DNA of 64,000 bases from Myxococcales bacterium (lineage in GTDB: Bacteria; Myxococcota_A; Polyangia; Palsa-1104; JAEUJZ01), in the NCBI GenBank assembly GCA_016794365.1, contig JAEUKB010000023.1, positions 34,098-98,097 on the forward strand, in the 5' to 3' direction. Position numbers and translations under genes: made by a program. Below, in pieces: positions 16,802-24,190 of this stretch (position 1 is its first letter; the number at the start of each line of letters is the position of its first letter). The notes under the pieces were generated by a model that was given only the letters and a program-made list of their open reading frames with translations, made no database searches and was not told the origin of the DNA.

Positions 16802-18344
16802 ACAACGCCATAGTACCGTCGAACTGCCTACCCCTCGTCTCAAGCTCACACCTGAACAAGAGGCTAGGCAGGCAGCAGAGAACGGTTTCCGGCAGTTTGA
16901 TCGCCTGCGCCAGTTGATTCGGGAGGGAGTCAATCGGTACGAGGAGGGAAAGTTCCAGCTCCGTATCTCCACACTGACGGAACTTGCGAAGTTGGCGGTC
17001 GAAGGAACTGTTGATGCGCCTGGGCATCTTCGACGTGGACCGATCAAGATCGAGGGGTCAAAGCATAGTCCGCCAGACGCCGACCGCGTGATGGTCTGTC
17101 TCGAGGAAATGTGCGAGTACGTCAACTCGAACTTTGGCAAATCGGCATGGCATCTCGCAGCCTACGTGATGTGGCGACTGAACTGGATCCATCCGTTTGA
17201 AGATGGGAACGGACGTACTGCACGAGCCGTTGCATACTTGCTGCTGTGCGTTCGTTCCAAGTTGGAACTCCCTGGAACTACTACGGTTCCTGAACTCATT
17301 GCTCAAGACAAAGAGCCGTACTATCAAGCCCTTGAAGCAGCGGATCAAGCTTCTGTCGATGACCCAAGTGTAGTCGATGTGTCTCAAATGGAATCGTTGC
17401 TGCGCGACCTTCTCATTCGGCAGTTGGACGCAGCGGCTGGTGGTTCACCGCGCAGTCCGCAGATAGAGATGGTTCCCGCGAAGAGCCCCGAACCTTCGAT
17501 ACCGTCTGTCAAGATCGGCATTGTGACAATCCGGCAGGACGAAGAGGCGGCGATCCTGAAACGCATTGCATCGACGACTACACTCACTGGTGCCCGAACA
17601 CCTCGCAAGTACCATGTCGGTTCGGTCGGTCATTGGCAAGTTGCTGTCTGCCGACAGCTTCAGCCCGGCAATGTGGCGAGCGCAGGAGTTGTCCGCGATC
17701 TCTTGGAGGACTTCCAGTTAGAGTGGATTCTTCTTGTGGGGATCGCAGGGGCCTTGCCGACAGATGACTACTCACTTGGTGATGTTGTGGTGTCATCGCA
17801 CATCTACGACTTCTGCATCGAAGCAAGGCTTGCAGGCAGTGAGGAGTTTGCGGTTCGTGGTGGCCCATTGAATCCGAAGGCAGCGTCAGCAGTTGGATCC
17901 TTGTCAGGAAGGCGCGACCTCCCAGACTGGTCCTCATCAAGTGCGGTAGGGATGACCCGGCCCTCAGTGGACGTGGCGGCGATTGATGAACGTCTCTACG
18001 GTAATAAGAAATGGCAACAGAAGGTGCGCGGCTCGCTGTCGAAGAATTTTGCCAAGCCACGAAATCCGGTCCTGTGGGTGGGTCCGGTCGGGTCGAGTGA
18101 CAAACTCGTGAAAAACTCTGGACTCGTGAAGCGATGGAAAACCGACCACCGAGACATGGCTGCCGTCGAGATGGAGGCCGCCGGTGCTTATTCGGCTGCA
18201 CATGACAAGGGGGCCAAGCTCATCGTAATTCGTGGGATCAGCGATGTGGTCGGGTTTGTTCGGGATGACAACTGGACCAAGTTCGCGTGTGAAACTGCTG
18301 CAGCGTTTACTCTCTCTCTACTCCAGTCCCCGGCGCTGGTCTGA
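16794..18344 (+). CDS. Fic domain-nucleoside phosphorylase fusion protein
   Basis: The 516-aa protein joins two enzymes. Residues about 20-225 are a Fic domain with the complete motif HPFEDGNGRTAR (His133-Arg144), the signature of active AMPylation-type nucleotidyl transfer. After a Pro/Ser linker, residues about 233-512 form a nucleoside phosphorylase/MTAN-like domain: KIGIVTIRQDEEAAI, GIAGALPTDDYSLGDVVVSS, AAVEMEAAGAYSAA and VIRGISDVVG. The Asp of the last motif is the usual catalytic acid. Related phosphorylase domains act as nucleotide-cleaving effectors in antiphage systems such as Detocs and some CBASS. A role in phage defence or toxin-antitoxin function is inferred from the island and antitoxin context. 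The GC content and codon use are less biased than those of the neighbouring chromosome. Confidence 0.88.
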   Translation: MAKQRHSTVELPTPRLKLTPEQEARQAAENGFRQFDRLRQLIREGVNRYEEGKFQLRISTLTELAKLAVEGTVDAPGHLRRGPIKIEGSKHSPPDADRVMVCLEEMCEYVNSNFGKSAWHLAAYVMWRLNWIHPFEDGNGRTARAVAYLLLCVRSKLELPGTTTVPELIAQDKEPYYQALEAADQASVDDPSVVDVSQMESLLRDLLIRQLDAAAGGSPRSPQIEMVPAKSPEPSIPSVKIGIVTIRQDEEAAILKRIASTTTLTGARTPRKYHVGSVGHWQVAVCRQLQPGNVASAGVVRDLLEDFQLEWILLVGIAGALPTDDYSLGDVVVSSHIYDFCIEARLAGSEEFAVRGGPLNPKAASAVGSLSGRRDLPDWSSSSAVGMTRPSVDVAAIDERLYGNKKWQQKVRGSLSKNFAKPRNPVLWVGPVGSSDKLVKNSGLVKRWKTDHRDMAAVEMEAAGAYSAAHDKGAKLIVIRGISDVVGFVRDDNWTKFACETAAAFTLSLLQSPALV

Positions 18345-18470
18345 ACGCTTCTACCTGCGTAGTTGTTTGACGTAGTGGGCACAACGAGCTTGTCCGCCGC
18401 GATGAGCCTTGGCATTCATCCCGTTTCGACTGCCGAGACGGGATACGGCAACGTGCGCTACACTGCCACC

Positions 18471-19030
18471 ATGAAGTATGCTGCGTGCGGTGATCCATTA
18501 CCGTCGGGGAAGAAAGCATCGGCGCGATACTGTGATGATGACTGCCGTAGCGCTGCTGCACGAAGCCGCGCACGGAACCGGGCGAAACGAGCAAAGCAGA
18601 TAGACTCCCAATCGGATGGGAATGATGCTCCCGCTGAGCCTAGACCGGCCAAGCAGACTCGCAGATTGGGGAGTCGAATCCCGCGTACCAACATAGGACT
18701 CCCTTCCGGCTCTCTCCGTTTGACTATCCGCTCGACATTCGGCTTCGCGATGCGACGTGGTATCGGATTTTGTGGTTCGGTACAGATGGGCAACAGGTTC
18801 CGCCAACGCCCGGTTCAGGAATCCCGAGTCTGTACTTTTTCCTCGGAGCGCCAGACCATGGTTCGATGGGGGAATTTCCGTCTCAAAAGGGGCTCGATTC
18901 TACAGCGCAGGAAGCAATCGCTGAAGACAAGCCAAAGCGGCTGAGCGCTTCCGCAGTACTATCCCAAGCTCTTCCAGCGACCAGCGAAAACGAGGCGCTA
19001 CCAAGGTTTGTGCCTGGCGATGCAGCGTAG
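18471..19030 (+). pseudogene. Zinc-finger gene, probably frameshifted
   Basis: The frame from the ATG at 18471 begins MKYAACGDPLPSGKKASARYCDDDCRSAAARSRARNR, the CG-x-PLP...ARYC-x-x-x-CR zinc-finger seen at the N-termini of many small DNA-associated proteins; the usual first Cys is missing. After about residue 57 this frame loses protein-like character. The frame two bases over, open from 18644 to 19030, reads PFRLSPFDYPLDIRLRDATWYRILWFG and continues plausibly to a stop. One indel near 18640 would join them. Sequencing error is an alternative. Function is unknown. Confidence 0.5.
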
Positions 19031-19324
19031 CGCCCTGCTGGCTCGCCTACGGCGACCGCGACAAAGCGCCGGAGTGGTGGAGTTCAGAGCGGCGCGGCCT
19101 TGTGCAGTGACAAGCTTGTGCAGACCGGTTTGAATCGGTCGCCTGTTTCGATAGGCCGCCGCTTGACAAGTCGCGCTGTGTACTTAGCGTATCGCTTGTA
19201 ATGCAGGCCCATCGAAAACACCACCAAGCCAGCGAACGGCGCGTGATGGGCTGGGCGCGCCACATGGCGAAGGAGCGCAACGTTGTTCATCAAGCGTCGG
19301 TGCGCTGGCTCGGCGGCATAGACC
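19031..19324. other. Gap inside the island with no supported gene
   Basis: Only short open frames with no family resemblance lie here. It may hold the 5' end of the decayed toxin gene or its promoter. Confidence 0.4.
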
Positions 19325-19858
19325 ATGTCGTCGAGGCCAGGACCATTTATATCAATTCATATAGATGATCTTGGCCCGCAAGGGCAATCGGACGGCAGCG
19401 ATGGTGCTGCTGTCCCGACCACCAAGGCAACAAACGAAGTTGAGAAGTCGGCATCCAGCGGATTCCGAGACAGCCGCTCGCTGCAGTCCGCAAAGACAGA
19501 AGCTGGGTTACTCCTAACTTGTTGTGACGGCGAGCGGATGGTGACTGCTTCAGGGCCTCCGCTAGCGTCCCCAAGTCTTTTGGAGGAGCAGTCACAGATC
19601 AGCACGTTGGGGCTTGTGCCGGCTGGTGTTTCCGCTTCCCTTCGCTATTCACCTGATCAGTCGGCGCTGATCGACATCGCGAAAGAGCACGGTGCTCTGG
19701 GACTTACCTGCGCCGATGGTGCAGTATTGAAACAGTGGGCTTCTGAGTATGGGCTGCCATTCCGGGGACCGGAGGTTCATCCGGGCAGGCCGTTCGGGCG
19801 ACGTCCGCATCTGCACGTCGGTCCGGTTGATCATATTCCTGTCAACGACTATGGGTGA
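19325..19858 (+). CDS. Polymorphic-toxin C-terminal domain protein (candidate toxin)
   Basis: The 177-aa frame ends with LTCADGAVLKQWASEYGLPFRGPEVHPGRPFGRRPHLHVGPVDHIPV. This 'W-a-x-EYg-x-P-x-RGPE-x-HP-x-RP...PH-x-H-x-GP-x-x-HIPV' ending is typical of C-terminal domains of Rhs/polymorphic toxins. No delivery domain (Rhs repeats, PAAR, signal peptide) is present, so this is an orphan cargo toxin or the tail of a decayed larger toxin. The first 90 residues are low quality and the true start is uncertain. Its stop overlaps the next gene's start by 8 bp, the usual toxin-immunity arrangement. Biochemical activity is unknown. Confidence 0.6.
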   Translation: MSSRPGPFISIHIDDLGPQGQSDGSDGAAVPTTKATNEVEKSASSGFRDSRSLQSAKTEAGLLLTCCDGERMVTASGPPLASPSLLEEQSQISTLGLVPAGVSASLRYSPDQSALIDIAKEHGALGLTCADGAVLKQWASEYGLPFRGPEVHPGRPFGRRPHLHVGPVDHIPVNDYG

Positions 19859-20327
19859 GTTGGTGCGGACCACATACTCGGTCAATCGGAGGCTCGATCG
19901 GGCTCGATTTCGAGAGCTGCTTCACGAAGTAGCTCCGAGATTCTGTTGCCGATTCCTGTTTGTGGTTAGGCCAAGCTTGGGACGTTCTGCGCGTCTCCAC
20001 GCTCTGTTGTCAAGGCTTCAGCCTAGCCTGCTGTTGAGGCGTAGGTCGAGTGAGTGGCCAGGAACACAACTCCTCGACGGTGAGCTGGTAGAGGTATTTG
20101 AAGGTGAACTGACCTCTGAGACGGCAAATGCTCTGGTGCAAGCTGCTGGCTCTCTGCTCTCGTTTCGGCAGCCTGACTTGCCCGAGGATTTAGCGTTTCT
20201 TCGCCCGGACGGTTCACCGTGGCTGATTAGCTGCACGCACGAAGGGGACATCTATCTGGACCTTTCCGAAGCAGAAGCCCGAGAGGTTCTTCAGTTGGCT
20301 CCATGGCTGCTCTCCCTGGAGCAGTGA
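19851..20327 (+). CDS. Candidate immunity protein for the adjacent toxin
   Basis: The ATG at 19851 sits in ATGGGTGA, overlapping the toxin stop. The 158-aa product ends with LPEDLAFLRPDGSPWLISCTHEGDIYLDLSEAEAREVLQ, a pattern (x-x-DL-x-FYR-x-DGSPWL-x-x-x-HE-x-D-x-YL) seen in immunity proteins next to polymorphic toxins. It is small, soluble and without a signal peptide, as needed for a cytoplasmic inhibitor. The pairing is inferred from overlap and order. Confidence 0.6.
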   Translation: MGELVRTTYSVNRRLDRARFRELLHEVAPRFCCRFLFVVRPSLGRSARLHALLSRLQPSLLLRRRSSEWPGTQLLDGELVEVFEGELTSETANALVQAAGSLLSFRQPDLPEDLAFLRPDGSPWLISCTHEGDIYLDLSEAEAREVLQLAPWLLSLEQ

Positions 20328-20459
20328 GTCCGTCCGGCTGCGCTGACGGATAGATGGATGGCGTGCGGTCCCGCGCAGGCGTCGTCGAGCCCCAGTCACT
20401 AGCGACGTGCGGCTTGGTTGGGGGGATGGGTCAGATCGCTGGTGCTTATCCGACTTCCA

Positions 20460-21494
20460 CTAAAACCGCAGCTTCTTCACTTCGGAGGCGACGTGTTCAT
20501 CGGATAGGTGGCTGTAGATCTGCGTAATCGAGATCGAGGAGTGTCCAAGGAGTCGCTGAAGCACGAGCAGGCTCCCACCGGACATCAGGAAGTGACTCGC
20601 GAAGGTGTGACGCAGCACATGCCACGGCGCCGATGGGACAGACAGCTTGGCGGTGCGATACAGCCGACGGATATCCAGGCGCTTGGCCATGGCGGTGCCG
20701 CGCGTCGATGGGCACACCAGGTCAACCGAAGGACAGCGCTTCTGCCACGCCACCAGCGCATCACAGAGCTGGTCGGTCAGCGGAATGACGCGCTCGCGGC
20801 GGGACTTCGTCGGCGCATCTCGATATCCGCTGCGGACCGTCACGGTGCCCCGCACGAGATCAACGCAGCGCCAGCGCAGGCCAAAGATCTCACTGACACG
20901 CAAGCCCGCCAAGACCGCCAGCCGCACCGCCACCGCCACCACCTCGCGATCCGCATCGGCCACCGCCACAAGACGACTGACTTCCTCGCGGTTTAGGTAC
21001 TCAACCCGCTGCTGTGCCGTTGGCGGTCGCATCCCCCACGGGCTGGAATCGACAAGCCCCACAGACGCCGCCCACCGCCACGCCGACTTGAGCGCCACCA
21101 AGGTATTTCGGATCGTGCCTGGGGCATAGCGGCTGCTCAGCGTGCGGACAATCCGCTGCGCGTCCTGTGGACCGATGACCGCGTCCAGATACGGCCAGAC
21201 CTTGACCAGCGTGTGCTGCTGCCGCAAGACCCAGGACTCCCGGTCTGCGGTGCGCGGCTGGGACTCCTCTAGCCAGCGATTGACAAGCACCGTGCCACGA
21301 ATCAGGGCTGGCCGTTCCGGCACACCGAGCTGCCGCCGAGCCGCCTGCGCTTCCAGCTCAATGAGGATGCGCCTGGCTTCCGCCGCCGTCGCGGCTTTGG
21401 TCGCTTTGGCCTTCCGCTTGCCATCCGCATCGACAAAGCGAATGTACCAGCCGATGAAGCGGCCTCCCTTGGTCTTGCGAATCACCTCTCCCAT
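20460..21494 (-). CDS. Tyrosine recombinase/integrase of the island
   Basis: The 344-aa protein has an N-terminal arm-binding region (MGEVIRKTKGGRFIGWYIRFVDADGKRK), a core-binding SAM-like domain (about 65-150) and the catalytic domain with Arg199 (AGLRVSEIF), Lys230, His292-x-x-Arg295 (HVLRHT), His318 (LLGHSS) and the nucleophile Tyr327 (TQIYSHL). All catalytic residues are present. It sits at the right end of the island, its start close to the attachment core, with a GTGTGCC pair just upstream. It should integrate and excise the element; no excisionase was recognised. Confidence 0.93.
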   Translation of the reverse strand: MGEVIRKTKGGRFIGWYIRFVDADGKRKAKATKAATAAEARRILIELEAQAARRQLGVPERPALIRGTVLVNRWLEESQPRTADRESWVLRQQHTLVKVWPYLDAVIGPQDAQRIVRTLSSRYAPGTIRNTLVALKSAWRWAASVGLVDSSPWGMRPPTAQQRVEYLNREEVSRLVAVADADREVVAVAVRLAVLAGLRVSEIFGLRWRCVDLVRGTVTVRSGYRDAPTKSRRERVIPLTDQLCDALVAWQKRCPSVDLVCPSTRGTAMAKRLDIRRLYRTAKLSVPSAPWHVLRHTFASHFLMSGGSLLVLQRLLGHSSISITQIYSHLSDEHVASEVKKLRF

Positions 21495-21497
21495 TGC

Positions 21498-21515
21498 GTG
21501 TGCCTCTTGTGTGCC
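21498..21515 (+). repeat. Paired GTGTGCC motifs at right end of island
   Basis: GTGTGCC-TCTT-GTGTGCC lies immediately upstream of the integrase start and matches the pair at 16338-16355. Candidate arm-type site or autoregulatory operator of the integrase. Confidence 0.5.
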
Positions 21516-21627
21516 TGCCGATCGCCAACCAGGCGCGTCTGAGCTGCAAGAGGCCGCGATGTGTGTAGACGCGCACAGCGACGGAAATCATAGTAATTAC
21601 ATCATTTTTTTGTGAATCAGACCACTA

Positions 21628-21634
21628 CATCAAG
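21628..21634 (+). repeat. attR crossover core CATCAAG
   Basis: This is the right copy of the 7-bp core. From here the host frame continues AAC TGG GAC AAG. The bases before it (about 21515-21627) are AT-richer and belong to the island. Confidence 0.7.
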
Positions 21635-22228
21635 AACTGGGACAAGAACAAGGCGCGGTATGAAGAGGTGGCGGCGACGGCGAACATTCCGGCCAAGCTG
21701 GTGGCGTCGCTGCACTGGCGGGAATCGACCGGCGACTTTGGAACGTATCTGCACCAGGGTGATCCGCTCGGCAAGAAGGCCGTTCACGAGCCCAACTTTG
21801 ACCAGGGCGTTCCGATCTTTAAGGAATGGGAGCCCGCAGCAGAGCATGCGCTCGGCATGAAAGAGCGCACCCGCAAGGCCTACAAGATCGACGAAGACAC
21901 CACCGATGAAGCGGCGCTGGCCAGCTACGCCGAGCGCTACAACGGGCTCGGCTATCACAACTATCACTCGATGGCGAGCCCATACGTGTTCGCGGGCACC
22001 GACCAGTACAAAAAGGGCAAGTACCGATCCGACGGCGCGGGCGGCTGGGACCCGAACTTCAAGGACTCGCAGCTTGGTGTGCTGTCGATGATGCGCGGAA
22101 TCGACAAGCACGAGACAGAGCTGGCGGAAAAAGCCGCCAAGGAAAAGAAGCTGGTTGCCGAGCCCATCCCCGCCGCCGATCAGCACGACGACAAAGCCGC
22201 GCCGCCCAACCTGCACTTTTCCCAGTAA
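21635..22228 (+). pseudogene. 3' part of split gene: lysozyme-like domain
   Basis: These 197 codons lack their own proper start (an internal GTG at 21668 is the first candidate). They continue the host protein cut at 16283: NWDKNKARYEEVAATANIPAKLVASLHWRESTGDFGTYLHQGDPLG, then ASYAERYNGLGYHNYH, SPYVFAGTDQYKKGKYRSDG and QLGVLSMM. HWRESTGDF with its Glu, YNGLGYHN and SPYV-x-AGTD are features of a lysozyme-like (muramidase-type) fold, with the Glu as likely acid. Codon and GC bias match the chromosome, not the island. Confidence 0.78.
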
Positions 22229-22375
22229 GCGCACCGACCCGCACGCCAGCGTCCCCCACGGGCGGCTCTCACGCCGCGCACCGCGCATCACCAGCGCAGC
22301 GCCCAGCCGCCGTCCATCTGGGTTCCGAAAGCCTCCACTTCCTGCTATGGGTACTCCCGTCAGGAGTCGCTACAG

Positions 22376-22834
22376 ATGCCGCTATATCGCTGCGAGTGGC
22401 CAAACGGGGATGTCTCGTTTGTGCTGGCCGACAACATCGAAGACGCCATCGTCAAGCTCGACGAGTGGGGCGAAGCGACCCCCCAGATGATTCGCCGGGT
22501 GCAGCAGTTTCTGATCGACCTTTCGCCCCGGCGCGCGGTCCTGCGCAAGCGGGCGGCACGGCTACGCAGCGGCCTGCCCGACGACCTGGGCGAGCAGACC
22601 TGGAAGCTGGGGGAGCTGGGCGAGTGCATGATCCCCGGCGAGCCCGGCGGACTGCCCAGCGAGGACCTGACCTGGCAGCGCATCCGGTCGTTTGCCGCGC
22701 AGCGCAAGCGGCAGGACACGCAGCAACAGCAGCAGCAGGACGCAGAGCAAGACGGCACCTTGGACAGTCTCACCGCCCGCCGCCTGCGCAAGCTGCAAGA
22801 GTCGCTCGCGTCCCTGCTCGGTCGCAACCCCTAG
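22376..22834 (+). CDS. Hypothetical protein, 152 aa
   Basis: CAGGAG sits 9 bp before the ATG. The start MPLYRCEWPNGDVSFVLADNIEDAIVKLDEWGEA looks like a small alpha/beta domain. Residues about 110-130 are Gln-rich (QDTQQQQQQDAEQDG). No family was recognised. It may belong with the opposing gene at 22871, with which it converges. Confidence 0.6.
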   Translation: MPLYRCEWPNGDVSFVLADNIEDAIVKLDEWGEATPQMIRRVQQFLIDLSPRRAVLRKRAARLRSGLPDDLGEQTWKLGELGECMIPGEPGGLPSEDLTWQRIRSFAAQRKRQDTQQQQQQDAEQDGTLDSLTARRLRKLQESLASLLGRNP

Positions 22835-22870
22835 CCGGACACCGCCAGCCACGACGCGCCGTGGGGGTCG

Positions 22871-23569
22871 TTAGGCCGGGCTGGGCGCAGGTGCAGACGG
22901 GCTGGGACTGGGCGCTGCGGGACGGGAGCGCGCCGCGTTGACCCTGCGGTGTCGGCTGTCACGGAAAAAGCCACGGACCCGGCCCTTGTCGCCGGGAAAC
23001 TGCATCATCAGCGCGCCTTCGTTCTGACGCAGCTTCTTGACCAGCTCGACCCGGGCCAGCACTTCCTTGGCAAAGGCCGTCTCGGCGTCCTCGCTCGCCT
23101 GCTCCAGCACCTTACAGGCGGCATCGACTGCTGCGGCCAGGGGCTCCAGCGTCTTGCGATACTTTTTGCCGAGCGCCGGGTGCTGCTCATCCAGTGCGGC
23201 GAGCAGCGTCGCCGTCGTCCGCACCATGTCCTGCGGTCGCGTCTCTAGCAGGCCGCTCAGCTTCTTGGGAAACACCGCGCGGTAGCCAAGCGCTGTACGC
23301 TGCTTGCCGACCGCCAGCAGCACCTCCAGCTCCATCACGCGCAGCGCGGCCAGATGCTGTATCAGCGCCGAGTCAAGCAGCGCTTGTTTTTCTATCCGCG
23401 CCTCATCCCGCTGCTCGGATGCCGACCAGGCCGCCTTGAGCGCAGTCTCACAGCTCTTGATGCCCGCAGCCAGGCTCTGGGTCTGCGGATCAGCGGTGCA
23501 AGTCGCACGGTGATACAGGGCGTCACGAATCAACTCTTGGGAACTATAGCTCTCATCTCGTATGGACAT
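22871..23569 (-). CDS. Helix-rich hypothetical protein with Pro/Ser-rich tail, beside palindrome array
   Basis: I chose the ATG at 23569 (MSIRDESYSS), giving 232 aa; a longer frame starts at 23605. The body is almost wholly predicted helix (Leu/Ala/Glu/Lys heptad-like runs between about 45 and 190), with a basic patch FFRDSRHRRVNAARSR and a Pro/Ser/Ala tail. The gene at 62627 encodes a protein of similar size, helicity and tail, but I see no clear residue-level homology. A 42-bp-period palindrome array lies 170 bp upstream. No family was recognised. Confidence 0.55.
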   Translation of the reverse strand: MSIRDESYSSQELIRDALYHRATCTADPQTQSLAAGIKSCETALKAAWSASEQRDEARIEKQALLDSALIQHLAALRVMELEVLLAVGKQRTALGYRAVFPKKLSGLLETRPQDMVRTTATLLAALDEQHPALGKKYRKTLEPLAAAVDAACKVLEQASEDAETAFAKEVLARVELVKKLRQNEGALMMQFPGDKGRVRGFFRDSRHRRVNAARSRPAAPSPSPSAPAPSPA

Positions 23570-23738
23570 GCCCAGCCAGTTATTCACCGGGCCACCGGAC
23601 CGCAAGGTGTTTTTTCAAACTTTCTGCATGGCTCCGTCGCACAGCGGCTGTCATTTCTGCTTGTGTGGCCAAACAGTGCGCCCCCTTGATTTATTCCGCT
23701 CCAAGCGCTTAGCCGGTCGCATTTGTAGTCGTCCTTAC
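23570..23738. other. Gene-free flank of array A
   Basis: Loose TTCTGC/TTCCGC half-sites occur at 23622, 23655 and 23694, spaced 33, 39 and 45 bp. They look like decayed outer units of the array. Nothing else is seen. Confidence 0.4.
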
Positions 23739-24090
23739 TTCTGCATCTGCAGAACCGATCCGGATCGCGATCCCGCACGCTTCCGCGTTTGTAGAACCGC
23801 CCCCAACCACGACCGGGCGCTCTTCCGCATTTGCAGAACCGCCCCCAACCACGACCGGGCGCTCTTCCGCGTTTGCAGAACCGCCCCCAACCACGACCGG
23901 GCGCTCTTCCGCGTTTGTAGAACCGCCCCCAACCACGACCGGGCGCTCTTCCGCGTTTGCAGAACCGCCCCGGGTCGTGCTTCCGCACGTTTCCGCGTTT
24001 GCAGAACCGCTTGAAGTCGTATCCCCGCACGTTTCCGCGCTTGCAGAACCGCTGGAAGTCGCGACCCCGCAGGCTTCCGCGCACTGGCAA
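23739..24090. repeat. Tandem array A: nine palindromic units at exact 42-bp spacing
   Basis: TTCYGC begins at 23739, 23781, 23823, 23865, 23907, 23949, 23991, 24033 and 24075. In eight units it is followed after 4 bases by GCRGAA-like bases to form a 16-bp inverted repeat (perfect in the first: TTCTGC-ATCT-GCAGAA). The last unit is degenerate. Between palindromes are 26-bp spacers; four are the same (CCCCCAACCACGACCGGG...), the rest diverged. Because 42 is a multiple of 3, all frames stay open and show 14-aa repeats on both strands. None has a convincing start or ribosome site, so I read it as non-coding. Confidence 0.85.
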
Positions 24091-24190
24091 CGTGGGGCCG
24101 TCAGCACCCGGTCCGCTTGGGACACGCTCGCGAGCGCTGGCTGCGATTGGGGGACAGGCTGCCGGGGGCGTGAGGCAGCCAAGTGGCGCG

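Larger units (their letters stand above)
16277..21634. mobile_element. Integrative genomic island, about 5.35 kb, with tyrosine integrase
   Basis: The island is bounded by identical CATCAAG at 16277-16283 and 21628-21634. In both places these bases hold the same codon phase (third base of an aromatic codon, then ATC AAG), and removal of one copy plus the insert restores a host gene. It carries, left to right, a small antitoxin, a Fic-phosphorylase fusion, a broken zinc-finger gene, a toxin/immunity pair and an integrase at the right end reading inward. Paired GTGTGCC motifs lie near both ends. No replication or transfer gene is seen, so it is an integrative cassette or a degenerate phage satellite. 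Confidence 0.82.

Noticed and set aside
19047..19326. Small minus-strand frames in the island gap
   Set aside because: No ribosome site, no motif, and the composition of out-of-frame DNA.
16314..21575. GTGTAG-(C)ACGC as the island attachment core
   Set aside because: The two copies differ by an indel and would leave unrelated codons in the host gene; CATCAAG is exact and restores the reading frame.
23562..24182. Repeat proteins encoded across array A (14-aa repeats on both strands)
   Set aside because: Frames stay open only because the period is a multiple of 3. Frames on opposite strands are equally repetitive and none has a ribosome site or a non-repeat domain.
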